A stretch of 64,000 nucleotides of DNA from Mesorhizobium sp. M9A.F.Ca.ET.002.03.1.2 (GCF_003952365.1 NZ_CP034443.1:2039001-2103000), one strand, 5' to 3'; positions 17,545-29,272 are shown, numbered from the stretch's first letter. Notes: generated by a model not told the origin, from the letters alone. Program-made: numbers and translations.

Positions 17545-17573
17545 TTCCTAGCATAACTGCCGTCACCTGTCAA
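17545..17573 (-). promoter_or_regulatory. Probable sigma-70 promoter of trpS
   Basis: On the minus strand TTGACA (17568-17573) is followed after 17 bases by TAGGAA (17545-17550). This predicts a start near 17538, giving a leader of about 200 nt before the trpS ATG. The surrounding gap (17332-17634) holds no convincing gene. Confidence 0.5.
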
Positions 17574-17634
17574 GTTGAAACTACCCAGGGCAATCGCTTC
17601 AGGCTCGCGCTGCCCCCGTCCTCGGCCCTTCGGC

Positions 17635-19233
17635 TTACGGATCTGGAGACTGTTCCCCGGCAAGCGACGTCCCCTTGCGCCTGATATTGCGCCGGATCAT
17701 GCCGAAATCGGCGCCGCCGGTGGCGAAGGCCGCGATGAAGTAGAGCAACGCCCCGCCGGCGACCAGCGCAAGAAGCGTCGTCGCCTTGATTGCCAGCGGC
17801 GAGCCCGAGGCCAGTTGGGCGGCGAACCAGTTCTCGGCAAAGTAGAGCGCCGCCCCCATCACCGCCGCCGACAGAACCAGCCGTGGGATGCGTTTCATGA
17901 GCGGCGCGTCGCGGCCCCAGTGGCCGCGCCGGATCAGCACGCCGAGCAACATCAGCGCATTGACCCAGCCGGCGACGGCCGAGGCGACGGCGATGCCCGG
18001 CGCGCCCATCGACGGAAACAGCGTCAGCGCGGTGGTGATGTTCACCGCCACCGAGATGGCGGCGAAGATCATCGGCGTGCGCGTGTCCTCGCGGGCGAAA
18101 TAGCCGGGGGTGAACGCCTTGATCAGCACGAAGGCCGGCAAGCCCAAGCCAAAGATCGCCAGGATCGCCGCCACGCTTGGCGTCGAGCCGTTGGCGGCAA
18201 ACGCGCCGCGCTCGTAGACCAGCCGCACGATCGGCTCGGACATGACCAGCAGTGCCGCCGCCGCCGGCAGGGTCAGGAACAAGGTGAACTCCACCGATCG
18301 GTTCTGCAGATTGGCCGCTTCGATCAGATTGCCTGATTTCAGCGCCCGCGACAGTTCGGGCAGAAGCACGATGGCGACGGCGATGCCGACGACGCCGAGC
18401 GGCAGTTGGTAGATGCGATCGGCATAGGCGAGCGACGATACCGCGCTGTCCTGCGTCGAGGCGATCGCCGTGCCGATCACCTGGTTGATCTGGGTGATGC
18501 CGCCGGTGATCGCCGCCGGCAGCGCCAGCACCAGCAGGCGCTTGACGTTGGGCGTCATCCTTGGCCGGCGAAAGCCGATTGAGATGCCGGCATGGCGCAC
18601 CGCCACCCAGACGATCGCCAGTTGCACCAGCCCGGCCGCCAGCACGCCCCAGGCCAGAGCGAAGCCGACGGTGCGCGCGTCCGATCCCTGGTACCAGGCA
18701 TAGGCGAGCACGGCGATCAGGATGATGTTGAGGAACACCGGCGCCACCGCGGCGGCGAAATAGCGGCGCAGCGAATTCAGCATGCCGGCCATCATCGCGC
18801 CGAGCGACATGCAGATCAGGTAGGGGAACATGATGGTCGCAAGCCCGACCGTCATCTCGAACTTGCCCGGCGAGTCGGCGAAGCCCGGCGCCACCAGGTA
18901 GCGCACGATCAGCGGCATCGCCAGCTCCATGGCGATGGTCAGCGCCAGCAGCGCCGTGAACAGCACGCCGAACACCTCTTCGGAAAAGCGCTTGGCGCCG
19001 TCGGTGCCGTGAGTCTCGATCTCCTTGGCGAAGAGCGGCACGAAGGCGGCGTTGAAGGCGCCTTCGGCAAACAGCCGGCGAAAGGTGTTGGGGAACTGGA
19101 AGGCGGCGTTGAAGGCGTCGGCGATCGGCCCGGTGCCCAGAGCCGCCGCCATCAGCATCTCGCGGGCGAAGCCCAGGGCGCGGCTCATCAGCGTGCCGGA
19201 AGCGACCGTGGCGAATTTCTTGACAAGGCTCAT
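17635..19233 (-). CDS. murJ: Lipid II flippase MurJ (MviN)
   Basis: A 532-residue polytopic inner-membrane protein of the MOP superfamily that flips lipid-linked peptidoglycan precursor to the periplasmic side. The N-terminus MSLVKKFATVASGTLMSRALGFARE, AFNAAFQFPNTFRRLFAEGAFNAAFVPLF and the central GGITQINQVIGTAIAS are family signatures, and about fourteen membrane segments are visible. It starts 46 bp after glnD on the same strand; glnD-murJ-trpS is a gene order often seen in Rhizobiales. Confidence 0.95.
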   Translation of the reverse strand: MSLVKKFATVASGTLMSRALGFAREMLMAAALGTGPIADAFNAAFQFPNTFRRLFAEGAFNAAFVPLFAKEIETHGTDGAKRFSEEVFGVLFTALLALTIAMELAMPLIVRYLVAPGFADSPGKFEMTVGLATIMFPYLICMSLGAMMAGMLNSLRRYFAAAVAPVFLNIILIAVLAYAWYQGSDARTVGFALAWGVLAAGLVQLAIVWVAVRHAGISIGFRRPRMTPNVKRLLVLALPAAITGGITQINQVIGTAIASTQDSAVSSLAYADRIYQLPLGVVGIAVAIVLLPELSRALKSGNLIEAANLQNRSVEFTLFLTLPAAAALLVMSEPIVRLVYERGAFAANGSTPSVAAILAIFGLGLPAFVLIKAFTPGYFAREDTRTPMIFAAISVAVNITTALTLFPSMGAPGIAVASAVAGWVNALMLLGVLIRRGHWGRDAPLMKRIPRLVLSAAVMGAALYFAENWFAAQLASGSPLAIKATTLLALVAGGALLYFIAAFATGGADFGMIRRNIRRKGTSLAGEQSPDP

Positions 19234-19279
19234 TTGTGTGGAGATTGCCTGGGTGATTGGGACAAATCGAGGACCGCGT

Positions 19280-22081
19280 TCACTCGGCGGCGGCCTTGGC
19301 CTTGCCGCCGCGCTCGGGCACGGTGCCTTCGAGGGCCGCGATCAGCCTGTTGTGGATAGCGGTGATGCGCGTCGGGCTGTCGATCTTCTGGCCGGTGAGA
19401 TCGGTGACATAGAAGGTGTCGATGACCTTTTCGCCGAAGGTGGTGATGTGCGCCGACGCGATGTCGAGCGACAGGTCGGACAACGCTCCGGTGATCTCGG
19501 ACAGCAGGCCCGGCCGATCCAGCCCCTCGACCTCGATCACCGAGAACCGGTTCGACAGCGTGTTGCGGATTTCGGCGCGCGGCTGGATGCGGAAGACCTT
19601 GGCGCCGCGCTTGGGCTTGGTGCGCTTCTCGATGATCTCCGGAAGCCAGCTCTTGCCCGACAGCACGTCCTCGATCAGGCGGCCGACGCGCTCGGCGCGG
19701 CGGCGCTCGTCTTCGTCGAGGTCGAATTCCCTCGAGATCAGGATGGTGTCCAGCGCGCGGCCGTCGGAGGTGGTGAAGATCTGCGCGTCGACGATGTTGC
19801 CGCCGGCCGCCACACAGGCCCCGGCAATGACCGAAAGCAGCCGGGGATGGTCCTGCGCCAGCACGGTGATCTCGGTCACCGCCTCGAACTGGTGGGTCTT
19901 GACCATGGTGGCGAGCTTCTTGCCTGCTTGATCCGCCTCGCGGATGAATTCGGCGTGGCGAAGCTGGTCGGCGAGATCGACCGTCAGCAGATAATTCTCG
20001 TAGTGCTTGCCGGCATAGCGCTTGCGGGCCTTTTCCGGCCAGTCGGTGAGCGCCTCGGCCAGCAGCTCGCGCGCCGCCGCCGTCCGCTTGGCGCGCGATA
20101 CTTCCGAAAACCCGCCGGTCAACAGCAACTCGGTCTCGTAGTAGAGCGTGCGCAGCAACTGCCCCTTCCAGCCGTTCCAGACGCCCGGCCCGACGCCTCT
20201 GATATCGCAGACGGTCAGGACCAGCAGCAGCTTCAGCCGTTCGACGGACTGCACGATGGCGGCAAAATCCTCGATCGTCTTGCGGTCGTTGAGATCGCGG
20301 GTCTGTGCCGTCATCGACATGTCGAGATGGTTCTCGACCAGCCAGGCGACCGTTTCGGTGTCGGCCGCCGACAGTCCCATATGCGGGCAGATGCGCCGCG
20401 CGATCCGGGCGCCCGCTTCGGAATGATCCTCCGGCCGCCCCTTGGCGATGTCGTGCAAAAGCACCGCGACATAGAGCGCCTCGCGGCTTTTCTTCAGCCC
20501 CGGCATCAGTGAGTGGGCGAGCGGGTGGATTTTCTCGCCGTCGCCGCGCTCGATTTCGGCCAGCACGCCGATGCAGCGGATCAGGTGCTCGTCCACCGTA
20601 TAGTGGTGGTACATCGAGAACTGCATCATGGCGACGATCTTGCCGAAGTCCGGGATCAGCTTTCCCAGCAGTCCCGCTTCGTTCATGCGCCTGAGATTGA
20701 GCTCGGCGTTGCGGTCCGACGTTAAAATGTCGAGGAACAGCCGGTTGGCTTCCTCGTCGCGCCGCAGCGCCTTGCCGACCAGGCCGAGCGAACGGGTCAG
20801 AAGCTTCAGCGCATCGGGGTGGAACTCCAGCCCGTGCTTGTCGGCGAACCAGAACAGCCTCAGGAGATTGACCGGGTCGCGCTCGAACACCTGGTCGTCG
20901 GCGATGTTGATGCGATGGTTGTCGATGATGAAGTCGCCGGTGCCGGCCAGCTTGCGCTTGCGGCGCGAGAAGGTGAGGAAGATGCGGTTGAAGCCCGGCA
21001 CATGCTTGGCCTGCTCTTCCTCGAGCGCCGCGCAGAAGATGCGGGTGAGATCCCCGACATCCTTGGCGACGAGGAAGTAATGCTTCATGAAGCGCTCGAC
21101 CGCCGAAAGGCCCGGATGCGTGGTGTAGCCCAGACGTTCGGCGATCTCGCGCTGGATGTCGAAATGCAGCCGTTCCTCGGCCTTGCCGGTGAGGAAATGC
21201 ATGTGGCAGCGCACCGCCCACAGGAAATCCTCGGCCTTCTGGAATTCCCGGTATTCGGTGCCGGTGAAGACACCCTTGTCGACCAGCTCCTCGCCGGTGC
21301 GCACCCGGTAGAAATACTTGCCGATCCAGAACAGCGTCTGCAGGTCGCGCAGGCCGCCCTTGCCGTCCTTGACGTTGGGTTCGACCAGGTAGCGGCTTTC
21401 GCCGGCCTTGGCATGGCGCTCGTCGCGTTCGGCAAGCTTGGCCTGCACATATTCGGGCCCGGTCGTGCGCACCACCTCGTGGTCGAAACGCTGCAGGAGC
21501 TCGTCATAGAGCTTCTGCTCGCCCCACAGGAAACGCGCTTCCAGGATCGAGGTGCGGATGGTGATGTCGGTGCGCGACAGCCGCAGGCATTCGTCGATGT
21601 TGCGGGTGGCGTGACCGACCTTCAGCCCCAGATCCCATAGCATGTAGAGCATGTATTCGACGATCTGTTCGCCCCATGGTGTCTGCTTGTAAGGCAGCAG
21701 GAACAGGAGGTCGATGTCGGATCCCGGCGCCAGCGTGCCGCGGCCATAGCCGCCGACCGCAACGACGGCCATGCGTTCGGCCGATGACGGGTTTTTCACG
21801 CGATAGACATGGCTGGCGGCGAAATCGTAGAGCGCGCGGATGATCTCGTCCATGAGGTGCGACAGCCGGGCGGCGCAGGCAGTGCCGCTGCCGTCGTCCA
21901 TCAGCATGCGTTCCACGATCGTGCGGCCGGCGGCCAGCCTGCCCTTGAGAAGCTGGAGAACGCCGGCGCGCGCGGCCTTGCCGGAGCCGTCGCCTGCCGT
22001 GGCCGCGGTCAGCGCCGTCATCTCGCGGCGCAAGGCTTCGCCGTCGATCAGTTCATCGAGCTTCAGGGATATTCTTGCCAT
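19280..22081 (-). CDS. glnD: [Protein-PII] uridylyltransferase/uridylyl-removing enzyme
   Basis: A 933-residue nitrogen sensor that adds or removes UMP on PII proteins according to glutamine. In order: the nucleotidyltransferase domain with [19 protein letters not shown] (GSDID at 120-124), the GlnD-type helical domain ([21 protein letters not shown]), an HD hydrolase domain ([16 protein letters not shown]...[17 protein letters not shown]), and two C-terminal ACT domains, the second in [20 protein letters not shown]. Length is normal for the family. It is divergent from the copper ATPase gene. Confidence 0.96.
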   Translation of the reverse strand: MARISLKLDELIDGEALRREMTALTAATAGDGSGKAARAGVLQLLKGRLAAGRTIVERMLMDDGSGTACAARLSHLMDEIIRALYDFAASHVYRVKNPSSAERMAVVAVGGYGRGTLAPGSDIDLLFLLPYKQTPWGEQIVEYMLYMLWDLGLKVGHATRNIDECLRLSRTDITIRTSILEARFLWGEQKLYDELLQRFDHEVVRTTGPEYVQAKLAERDERHAKAGESRYLVEPNVKDGKGGLRDLQTLFWIGKYFYRVRTGEELVDKGVFTGTEYREFQKAEDFLWAVRCHMHFLTGKAEERLHFDIQREIAERLGYTTHPGLSAVERFMKHYFLVAKDVGDLTRIFCAALEEEQAKHVPGFNRIFLTFSRRKRKLAGTGDFIIDNHRINIADDQVFERDPVNLLRLFWFADKHGLEFHPDALKLLTRSLGLVGKALRRDEEANRLFLDILTSDRNAELNLRRMNEAGLLGKLIPDFGKIVAMMQFSMYHHYTVDEHLIRCIGVLAEIERGDGEKIHPLAHSLMPGLKKSREALYVAVLLHDIAKGRPEDHSEAGARIARRICPHMGLSAADTETVAWLVENHLDMSMTAQTRDLNDRKTIEDFAAIVQSVERLKLLLVLTVCDIRGVGPGVWNGWKGQLLRTLYYETELLLTGGFSEVSRAKRTAAARELLAEALTDWPEKARKRYAGKHYENYLLTVDLADQLRHAEFIREADQAGKKLATMVKTHQFEAVTEITVLAQDHPRLLSVIAGACVAAGGNIVDAQIFTTSDGRALDTILISREFDLDEDERRRAERVGRLIEDVLSGKSWLPEIIEKRTKPKRGAKVFRIQPRAEIRNTLSNRFSVIEVEGLDRPGLLSEITGALSDLSLDIASAHITTFGEKVIDTFYVTDLTGQKIDSPTRITAIHNRLIAALEGTVPERGGKAKAAAE

Positions 22082-22236
22082 AAGTGCCGTTCGGCCTCGC
22101 CGTTTCGGCGGCGTCTATAGCGCGTTTTCGCGGCGCTGGGTATGGGGCGGACGGACACGCCGGCGCGGTAGCGGCGGGAATTTTCCGCCTGAACCGTTCG
22201 GCATCGCGCCTACGGCACGAAAATCGAATTTGGCCC

Positions 22237-22267
22237 TTGACCTTCCAGTTACTGGAAGCACTACCTC
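22237..22267 (+). promoter_or_regulatory. CueR/HmrR-type promoter of the copper ATPase operon
   Basis: TTGACC (22237-22242) and TACCTC (22262-22267) are separated by 19 bases, the overlong spacer typical of MerR-activated promoters. Within the spacer is the dyad CTTCCAG-TTA-CTGGAAG (22242-22258), which matches the CueR/HmrR consensus. The predicted start is about 25 bp before the ATG. Confidence 0.85.
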
Positions 22268-22297
22268 CGCCTCAGCATCGAGATAGAGGCATTCCGC

Positions 22298-24808
22298 ATG
22301 ACGCATTCCGACCACGATCATCACGCCCACACACACGGTTCCTGCTGCTCGGCGAAAGCTGCCCCATCCGTCGCCGACGCCGTCATTCGCGATCCGGTCT
22401 GCGGCATGACCGTCGATCCGGCCGCCGGCAAGCCGACCGCCGAGCATGGCGGCCATCTCTATCATTTCTGCAGCGAGCGCTGCCGTTCGAAATTCACGGC
22501 TGAGCCGGAAAACTACCTTACGGCGACCGACCCTGTCTGCGGCATGAGCGTCGACCGCGCCACGGCGAAGCACTTTTCCCGGCATGAAGGCCAGGGCTTC
22601 TATTTCTGCTCGGCCGGTTGCAAGGTGAAATTCGAGGCGGAGCCGGCAAAGTATCTCGGCGACCGGCCGGAGCCGCAGGCGATGCCGAAAGGCACGCAAT
22701 ACACCTGCCCGATGCATCCGGAAATCATCCGCGACAAGCCCGGCGCCTGCCCGATTTGCGGCATGGCGCTGGAGCCGATGGGCGTGCCGACCGGCGACGA
22801 AGGCCCGAACCCGGAGCTGGTCGATTTCACCAGGCGCTTCTGGGTGAGTGCCGTGCTGTCCGTGCCATTGCTGATCTTCGCCATGGCGCCGATGCTCGGC
22901 CTGACGTTCAGCACCTTCATCGACGGGCAGGCGAAGGTCTGGTTGGAAATGGCGCTGGCCAGCCCGGTCGTGCTGTGGGCGGCATTTCCCTTCTTCCATC
23001 GCGGCTGGGATTCGGTTCTCAACCGCAGCCCCAACATGTGGACGCTGATCTCGCTCGGCGTTGGTGCCGCCTATCTCTACAGCGTCGTCGCCACGCTGTT
23101 CCCGGATATATTTCCGCACCAGTTCCGCGGCCATGAGGGCACGGTGCCGGTCTATTTCGAGGCGGCCGCCGTCATCGTGGCGCTGGTTTTTCTCGGCCAG
23201 GTGCTGGAACTGCGCGCTCGTGAAAAAACCGGCTCGGCGATCCGCGCTCTGCTCGACCTCGCGCCGAAGACCGCGCGGCTGATCGGCGAGGACGGTTCCG
23301 AAAACGACGTGCCGCTCGACACGGTCAAGGCCGGCAATCGCCTGCGCATCCGCCCCGGCGATGCCGTGCCGGTCGACGGCATCGTGCTGGAAGGCCGCTC
23401 TTCCGTCGACGAATCGATGATTACCGGCGAGCCGCTGCCGGTCGAAAAGACGCAAGGCGATCCGCTAACCGGCGGCACGCTCAACAAGAACGGTTCGCTG
23501 ATCATGCGCGCCGAGAGGATCGGCGCCGAAACCACGCTGGCGCGGATCGTCGAGCTCGTCGCCAAGGCGCAGCGTTCGCGCGCGCCGATCCAGGCCCTGG
23601 CCGACCGCGTCTCCTTCTATTTCGTCCCGGCCGTCGTGGTGGTCGCGATCGTCGCGTTCACCGCCTGGGCGATCTTCGGGCCGCACCCCAGCCTGATCTT
23701 TGCCATCGTCTCGGCGGTCTCGGTGCTGATCATCGCGTGCCCTTGCGCGCTGGGTCTTGCCACGCCGATGTCGATCATGACCGCCACGGGGCGCGGCGCG
23801 CATGCCGGGGTGCTGATCAAGGACGCGGAGGCACTCGAACGCTTTGCCGCGGTCGATACGCTGATCGTCGACAAGACCGGTACATTGACCGAAGGCCGGC
23901 CGAGATTGACCGACGTCGTCGCGGCCGAAGACATGCCGGAAGATGATCTCCTGGCACTTGCCGCCGGCCTGGAAAAGGGCTCGGAACATCCGCTGGCCGA
24001 GGCGATCGTCGAAGGTGCCCGCGAACGCGGCGCAAAAATTCCCGACGCCGGCGATTTCGAGGCGGTCACCGGCAAGGGCGTTTCCGGCACGGTTTCGGGC
24101 AAGAAGGTCGCGCTCGGCAACGCCGCGATGATGGCCGATCTCGGCATCGATATCGCCTCCATCTCGACCAGCGCCGAGGCGTTGCAGACCGAGGGCAAGA
24201 CCGCGATGTTCGTCGCCGTCGGCAAGAAACTGGCCGGCATCGTCGCCGTCGCCGACCCGGTCAAGGCGACGACGGCAGAGGCGATCAAGGCGCTGCACGA
24301 CCGCGGAATGAAGATCATCATGGCGACCGGCGACAATGAACGCACGGCGAAGGCCATCGCGAGCAAACTCGGCATCGACGAGGTGCGTGCCGGTCTGCTG
24401 CCGGAACAGAAGAGCGCGCTGGTCGAGGCGTTGCGCGCCGGGGGCGCTGGCGTCGCCATGGCCGGCGACGGCGTCAACGACGCGCCGGCACTGGCCGCCG
24501 CCGATGTCGGCATCGCCATGGGCACCGGCGCCGATGTCGCGGTCGAAAGCGCGGGGATCACGCTGGTCAAGGGCGATCTCAACGGCATCGTGCGGGCCCG
24601 CACGCTCGCCCAGGCGACGATCCGCAATATCCGCCAGAACCTGTTCTTCGCCTTCCTCTACAACGTGCTTGGCGTGCCGGTCGCCGCCGGCGTGCTCTAT
24701 CCGATCACCGGCACGCTGCTGTCGCCGATGATCGCGGCGGCGGCGATGAGCCTGTCGTCGGTTTCGGTTATCTCCAACGCGTTGCGGCTCAGGACGTTGA
24801 AACTCTGA
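22298..24808 (+). CDS. Cu(+)-exporting P1B-type ATPase with double YHS metal-binding N-terminus
   Basis: An 836-residue copper efflux pump of the inner membrane. The N-terminus is unusual: a His-rich tail ([15 protein letters not shown]), two YHS domains ([10 protein letters not shown]...FCSERC near 31-66 and [10 protein letters not shown]...FCSAGC near 79-114) and a heavy-metal-binding domain (YTCPMHPEI...[11 protein letters not shown]), in place of classical GMxCxxC domains. The ion-binding CPC is at 481-483, the phosphorylated aspartate at D525 (DKTGT), SEHPLAEAI is the HP motif and [10 protein letters not shown] lies near 723. [11 protein letters not shown] and [15 protein letters not shown] carry the YN and MxxSS residues of Cu(I) pumps. 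It is preceded by a CueR promoter and followed by a DUF305 gene. Confidence 0.93.
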   Translation: MTHSDHDHHAHTHGSCCSAKAAPSVADAVIRDPVCGMTVDPAAGKPTAEHGGHLYHFCSERCRSKFTAEPENYLTATDPVCGMSVDRATAKHFSRHEGQGFYFCSAGCKVKFEAEPAKYLGDRPEPQAMPKGTQYTCPMHPEIIRDKPGACPICGMALEPMGVPTGDEGPNPELVDFTRRFWVSAVLSVPLLIFAMAPMLGLTFSTFIDGQAKVWLEMALASPVVLWAAFPFFHRGWDSVLNRSPNMWTLISLGVGAAYLYSVVATLFPDIFPHQFRGHEGTVPVYFEAAAVIVALVFLGQVLELRAREKTGSAIRALLDLAPKTARLIGEDGSENDVPLDTVKAGNRLRIRPGDAVPVDGIVLEGRSSVDESMITGEPLPVEKTQGDPLTGGTLNKNGSLIMRAERIGAETTLARIVELVAKAQRSRAPIQALADRVSFYFVPAVVVVAIVAFTAWAIFGPHPSLIFAIVSAVSVLIIACPCALGLATPMSIMTATGRGAHAGVLIKDAEALERFAAVDTLIVDKTGTLTEGRPRLTDVVAAEDMPEDDLLALAAGLEKGSEHPLAEAIVEGARERGAKIPDAGDFEAVTGKGVSGTVSGKKVALGNAAMMADLGIDIASISTSAEALQTEGKTAMFVAVGKKLAGIVAVADPVKATTAEAIKALHDRGMKIIMATGDNERTAKAIASKLGIDEVRAGLLPEQKSALVEALRAGGAGVAMAGDGVNDAPALAAADVGIAMGTGADVAVESAGITLVKGDLNGIVRARTLAQATIRNIRQNLFFAFLYNVLGVPVAAGVLYPITGTLLSPMIAAAAMSLSSVSVISNALRLRTLKL

Positions 24809-24850
24809 GTGATGCCCCAGATAGAAACTCGTTCAAAAAGGAGACAATGA

Positions 24851-25237
24851 ATGACCTTGGCCAAGAAGATCGTGCTGCTGCTGATGGCGGCGGGAATGCT
24901 GCTTGCCGTTTTCCTCGAAAGCATTCCGTCGCAAGCCCAGGAGATGAAACACGACATGGGCGCGATGGCGATGGATAGCCCCTCGACCGACGGCTACAAG
25001 GCGGCGATGGACAAGATGCACACCGACATGATGGCGATCGAATATTCCGGCAATGCCGATGTCGATTTCGCCCGCGGCATGATCCCGCATCACCAGGCGG
25101 CCATCGACATGGCCAAGATCGAGCTCGCCAACGGCAAGGACCCGGAGATGCGCAAGCTGGCCGAGGCGGTCATCGCGGCGCAGGAAGCCGAGATCAAGCA
25201 GATGCAGGATTGGCTCGCTGCCCACCCGGTGAAGTAG
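24851..25237 (+). CDS. DUF305 periplasmic protein, probable copper binder
   Basis: A 128-residue secreted protein. A signal peptide (LAKKIVLLLMAAGMLLAVF, cleavage probably near SQAQ) is followed by a Met-rich stretch (EMKHDMGAMAMDSPS) and the DUF305 core, with HTDMMAIEYSGNADVDFARGMIPHHQAAIDMAKIEL and the repeated His/Met positions typical of the family. DUF305 proteins often accompany copper resistance genes and some bind copper. An AAGGAGA ribosome site precedes the start, 42 bp after the copper ATPase, so it probably shares its CueR-controlled transcript. Confidence 0.85.
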   Translation: MTLAKKIVLLLMAAGMLLAVFLESIPSQAQEMKHDMGAMAMDSPSTDGYKAAMDKMHTDMMAIEYSGNADVDFARGMIPHHQAAIDMAKIELANGKDPEMRKLAEAVIAAQEAEIKQMQDWLAAHPVK

Positions 25238-25327
25238 ACATCAAGCGGTCCACGGGAAATCCAGGGACTTTCATCTGGATTTCTCCCGAAGGGTGTGATG
25301 CCATCCGGGTCTCGACTGGAGCACGCC

Positions 25328-26173
25328 ATGCCGTCAACGATAAGAACCACCACACTGCCCTCGGGCGAAGCCGTTCCCGTGCTCGGCCAGGGCACGTGGA
25401 AAATGGGCGAGGACGCCCGTCGCCATGCCGATGAGGTCAACGCCCTGAAGCTCGGGCTCGACCTCGGCATGACGCTGATCGACACCGCCGAAATGTACGC
25501 CAGCGGCGGTGCCGAGGAGGTGGTGGCGGATGCCATTGCCGGGCGCCGCGATGAGGTGTTCCTGGTCTCCAAGGTGCTGCCTTCCAACGCCTCGCGCGCC
25601 GGCGTGCCGGCGGCCTGCGACAGAAGTCTCAGGCATCTGCGCACCGACCGCATCGATCTCTATCTGCTGCATTGGCCCGGCAGCGTGCCGCTGGCGGAAA
25701 CGGTCGATGCCTTCGAGGCGTTGAAAAAGGCCGGCAAGATCCGCCACTGGGGCGTCAGCAATTTCGACACTCATGAGATGGACGAGCTGGTCGGCCTGCC
25801 GGCCGGCGACAGCGTCCAGACCAACCAGATCCTCTACAATCTGTCCCAGCGCGGCCCCGAATTCGACCTTGCGCCCTGGAGTCGGCAGCGCGGCATTCCG
25901 CTGATGGCCTATTCGCCGGTCGATCAGGGCGTATTGGCGCGCAACGCCGGGCTCGAAGCCATCGCCGCCCGCCATGATGCCACGGCGGCGCAGGTGGCGC
26001 TGGCCTGGGTGATGGCGCAGCCAGGTGTCATCGCCATTCCGAAGGCCGGCAAACAGGAGCATGTCCGCCAGAATGTCGCTGCGCTCGACATCAGGCTCAC
26101 CCCGGAAGATTTCGCCGACATCGACCGCGCCTTCCCGCCGCCGACCCGCAAGCGCGGCCTGGAGATGATTTGA
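25328..26173 (+). CDS. Aldo/keto reductase
   Basis: A 281-residue NAD(P)H-dependent oxidoreductase with the TIM-barrel fold. [12 protein letters not shown] near the N-terminus, the catalytic Asp-Tyr pair in [17 protein letters not shown], the lysine in [12 protein letters not shown], the histidine in [14 protein letters not shown] and the cofactor-binding [16 protein letters not shown] are all present. ATG 25328 has a GGAG ribosome site at proper spacing; an earlier in-frame start at 25295 lacks one. The substrate cannot be predicted. It faces mutS across a perfect 26-bp palindrome. Confidence 0.9.
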   Translation: MPSTIRTTTLPSGEAVPVLGQGTWKMGEDARRHADEVNALKLGLDLGMTLIDTAEMYASGGAEEVVADAIAGRRDEVFLVSKVLPSNASRAGVPAACDRSLRHLRTDRIDLYLLHWPGSVPLAETVDAFEALKKAGKIRHWGVSNFDTHEMDELVGLPAGDSVQTNQILYNLSQRGPEFDLAPWSRQRGIPLMAYSPVDQGVLARNAGLEAIAARHDATAAQVALAWVMAQPGVIAIPKAGKQEHVRQNVAALDIRLTPEDFADIDRAFPPPTRKRGLEMI

Positions 26174-26196
26174 GGACGAGGCTCAGAGCTTAGGTC

Positions 26197-26252
26197 GCAT
26201 TCCTTCGCGCCCCCCTCTGTCCGGCAGGACAGAGGGGGGCGCGAAGGAATGC
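26197..26252. repeat. Perfect 26-bp palindrome between convergent genes
   Basis: Arms at 26197-26222 and 26227-26252 are exact complements around a GGCA loop. The arm sequence includes CCTTCGCGCCCCCCTCTGTC, the same outer arm as the repeats at 34830 and 60480, but here the internal core is missing. It can terminate or stabilise both converging transcripts. Confidence 0.9.
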
Positions 26253-26284
26253 CGGCGGATGGAAGAGGGACCAGCCAGTGACGG

Positions 26285-29014
26285 CTACTTCCCCGCCATG
26301 CCCTTCAACCGGTACAGCGCCTCCAGCGCCTCCCTCGGCGTCATCTCGTCGGGGTTGATCGCGCCGAGCGCGACACCCAGCGCGTCGTCCTTCACCGACT
26401 TCGGTGCTTCCCGCCTCACCGCAACCGAAAACAGCGGCAGGTCGTCGACCAGCCGGTTTGCCTTGCCCGAAACCTCGCCTGCCTCCAACTGGTGCAGCAC
26501 TTCCCTGGCCCGGCCGACCACCGCTTCCGGCAGGCCGGCCAGCCGCGCCACCTGCACGCCGTAGGAGCGGTCGGCGGCACCCTTGCCGACCTCGTGCAGG
26601 AAGACCACGTCGCCCTCCCATTCCTTGACCCGCATGGTGACGTTGTGCAGTCGAGCGAGTTTGCTGGCCAGCGCCGTCATTTCGTGGAAATGGGTGGCGA
26701 AGATCGCCCTGCAGCGGTTCTTCTCGTGCAGATACTCGACCGCCGCCCAGGCGATCGACAGGCCGTCGAAGGTGGCGGTGCCGCGGCCGATCTCGTCGAG
26801 GATCACCAGCGCGCGTTCGCCGGCCTGGTTGAGGATCGCCGCCGTCTCGACCATCTCGACCATGAAGGTCGAGCGACCCCGCGCCAGATCGTCTGAGGCG
26901 CCGACACGCGAAAACAACCGGTCGACGACGCCGATATGAGCTGATGCCGCCGGCACGAAGGAACCGGTCTGGGCGAGAATGGCGATCAGCGCGTTCTGCC
27001 TGAGAAAGGTCGACTTGCCGCCCATATTGGGGCCGGTCAGCAGCCAGATCGCGCCGTTTTTGGCATCGCCTTCCGGCGACAGATCGCAATCATTGGCGAC
27101 GAACGGTCCTTCGCCCGAACGCCGCAGCGACTGTTCGACCACTGGATGGCGCCCGCCCGAAATTGAAAAGGCGAGGCTCGCGTCCACGACCGGCCGGCAC
27201 CAGGCCTCGCTCTCGGATAGCAGGGCAAGTGCCGCCGACACGTCGAGCACGGCGAGCGCTTCGGCGCCGGCGCGGATTGTGTCCGCCTCGCCAACCGCTT
27301 CCGCTGTCAGCCTGTCGAAGGCGGCAAGCTCGATCGCCAGCGCCCGGTCGGCGGCGTTGGCGATCTTCGATTCCAGCTCGGCCAGTTCGGTCGTGGTGAA
27401 GCGCATGGCATTGGCCATGGTCTGGCGATGGATGAAGCGCGCCTTCGCCCCATCGCTGCTCGTCATGATCGCATGGTGGTTGGCGGTGACTTCGATGTAG
27501 TAGCCGAGCACATTGTTGTGCCGGATTTTCAGCGAACGGATGCCGGTCTCGTCGATCAGCGAGCGTTCCAGCCCGGCGATCACTTTTCGCGACTCGTCGC
27601 GCAGCGCCCGCATTTCGTCGAGCTCAACGTGGTAGCCGCTGCGCACGAAGCCGCCGTCGCGCTTGAGCAGCGGCAGCTCGTCGCCGAGTGCCTGCGTCAG
27701 ACGTGCGGCCAGCGGGCGCGGCAGCGCCTCGATCGCCGCAAAAGCCGCCGCCAGTTCTTGCGGAAGGGCGGTCGCCTCGAAAAGTTCGGCAATGGCGCCG
27801 GCTGCCTCGAACCCGGCGCGTAATGCGCCGAGATCGCGCGGGCCGCCACGGTTGAGCGCCAGCCGGGACAGCGCCCGCGGCATGTCGGCGACGCTCTTCA
27901 GGCTCGCCCGCACCGTCTGGCACAGCTGTGTCTCGGAGCGGAAGAACGACACCGAATCCAGCCTTGCGCCGATGGCCGCCGGATCGGTCAGCGGCGCCAT
28001 CAGCCGGTCGGCGAGCAGCCGCGCGCCGCCGCCGGTCACCGTGCGGTCGATCGCCTTGAACAGCGAACCCTCGCGGCTGCCGGACAGGGTGCGCAGTAGC
28101 TCCAGATTGGCGCGCGTCGCCGGATCGATGAACAGCGTCGAACCCTGCTCCTCGCGCTCCGGCCGCGACAGCGGCGGCCGCTCGGCCTTCTGCGTCTTTT
28201 CGACATAGGCGATGGCGCCCGAGATCGCCGACAATTCGGCGCGGGAAAAGGTGCCGAAACTGTCCGGCGTCGCCACCTCGAAAAAGCGGGCGATGCGCCC
28301 GGCGGCCGACGCCGAATCGAACAGGCTCGGCGGCTGCGGATTGGCGACCCGCCCGAGCACGTCGAACACCGGTTTCAGTTCGGGATCGTAGAACACCGGT
28401 TCGGCGACGATCAGCTCGCGCGGGTCGACGCGAAAGACATCGGCGAGCAGCCGGTCGGCGGTGGTTTCGGCAACGCGGAAGGCACCGGTCGAGATCTCGA
28501 TCCAGGCCAGCGCATAAGTGTGCTCGGCCCCGCCCTTCACCCGGCCAAGCGCCATCAGAAAACTCGACTCCGACGGCGCCAGCAACTTGTCCTCGGTGAT
28601 GGTGCCGGGCGTCACCAGCCGCACCACGTCGCGGCGCACCACCGATTTGCCGCCGCGCTTCTTCGCCTCGGCCGGATCCTCGATCTGCTCGCAGACGGCG
28701 ACGCGGAACCCTTGTCCGATCAGCTTCTGCAGGTAGTCGTCGGCGGCATGCACCGGTACCCCGCACATCGGGATGTCGAGGCCCTGGTGCTTGCCGCGCT
28801 TGGTCAAGACGATGCCGAGCGCCCGGCTCGCCTTCTCGGCGTCGTCGAAGAACAGCTCGTAGAAATCGCCCATGCGGTAGAACAGCAGCGAATCCGGGTT
28901 CGCCGCCTTGATCTCGATATACTGCTCCATCATGGGGGTGGCGCCGCTCGCGGCGGCGGGTGTCGGCGGCATGGCCGCCGGGGCGTCGGTGTCTTTCGCA
29001 GTGCGCATGTCCAT
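26285..29014 (-). CDS. mutS: DNA mismatch repair protein MutS
   Basis: A 909-residue mismatch-recognition ATPase. The mismatch-probing F-x-E motif lies in [14 protein letters not shown] near the N-terminus; later come the connector and lever domains, Walker [11 protein letters not shown] at about 660-669, Walker B in [19 protein letters not shown] and the ATHFHEMT loop. The start at MDMRTAKD was preferred over an earlier in-frame ATG at 29113, which adds 33 unrelated residues. An Ala/Pro-rich spacer precedes the mismatch domain, as is common in rhizobia. It is transcribed leftward, divergent from the malic enzyme gene. Confidence 0.96.
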   Translation of the reverse strand: MDMRTAKDTDAPAAMPPTPAAASGATPMMEQYIEIKAANPDSLLFYRMGDFYELFFDDAEKASRALGIVLTKRGKHQGLDIPMCGVPVHAADDYLQKLIGQGFRVAVCEQIEDPAEAKKRGGKSVVRRDVVRLVTPGTITEDKLLAPSESSFLMALGRVKGGAEHTYALAWIEISTGAFRVAETTADRLLADVFRVDPRELIVAEPVFYDPELKPVFDVLGRVANPQPPSLFDSASAAGRIARFFEVATPDSFGTFSRAELSAISGAIAYVEKTQKAERPPLSRPEREEQGSTLFIDPATRANLELLRTLSGSREGSLFKAIDRTVTGGGARLLADRLMAPLTDPAAIGARLDSVSFFRSETQLCQTVRASLKSVADMPRALSRLALNRGGPRDLGALRAGFEAAGAIAELFEATALPQELAAAFAAIEALPRPLAARLTQALGDELPLLKRDGGFVRSGYHVELDEMRALRDESRKVIAGLERSLIDETGIRSLKIRHNNVLGYYIEVTANHHAIMTSSDGAKARFIHRQTMANAMRFTTTELAELESKIANAADRALAIELAAFDRLTAEAVGEADTIRAGAEALAVLDVSAALALLSESEAWCRPVVDASLAFSISGGRHPVVEQSLRRSGEGPFVANDCDLSPEGDAKNGAIWLLTGPNMGGKSTFLRQNALIAILAQTGSFVPAASAHIGVVDRLFSRVGASDDLARGRSTFMVEMVETAAILNQAGERALVILDEIGRGTATFDGLSIAWAAVEYLHEKNRCRAIFATHFHEMTALASKLARLHNVTMRVKEWEGDVVFLHEVGKGAADRSYGVQVARLAGLPEAVVGRAREVLHQLEAGEVSGKANRLVDDLPLFSVAVRREAPKSVKDDALGVALGAINPDEMTPREALEALYRLKGMAGK

Positions 29015-29272
29015 GCGCTGCACGCTAGCAGATGTGATCGCGCGGTTTAATGCCGGCGACTTGAAAAGCAGGGGAAGACGGCCCGGGAACTTACCCGGCT
29101 CGCCACGTTGCAAGGTCGCCCTTGATCGAAGGCATCTCGCGGCGCGCAGGAAGAGCGTTTGCGGATCGCTTGGCGGTTTACAGCGGCGGCGTGTAGCCTT
29201 AATCCGGAAGCTTCAAAAAAAGCACGCACCCGTCTCAAGCGGTGCCGCTCGGGTGAGGAAACCGAAAGCATC

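Noticed and set aside
18592..19359. A 255-codon plus-strand frame opposite murJ
   Set aside because: Antisense shadow with a translation dominated by Arg, His and Asp.
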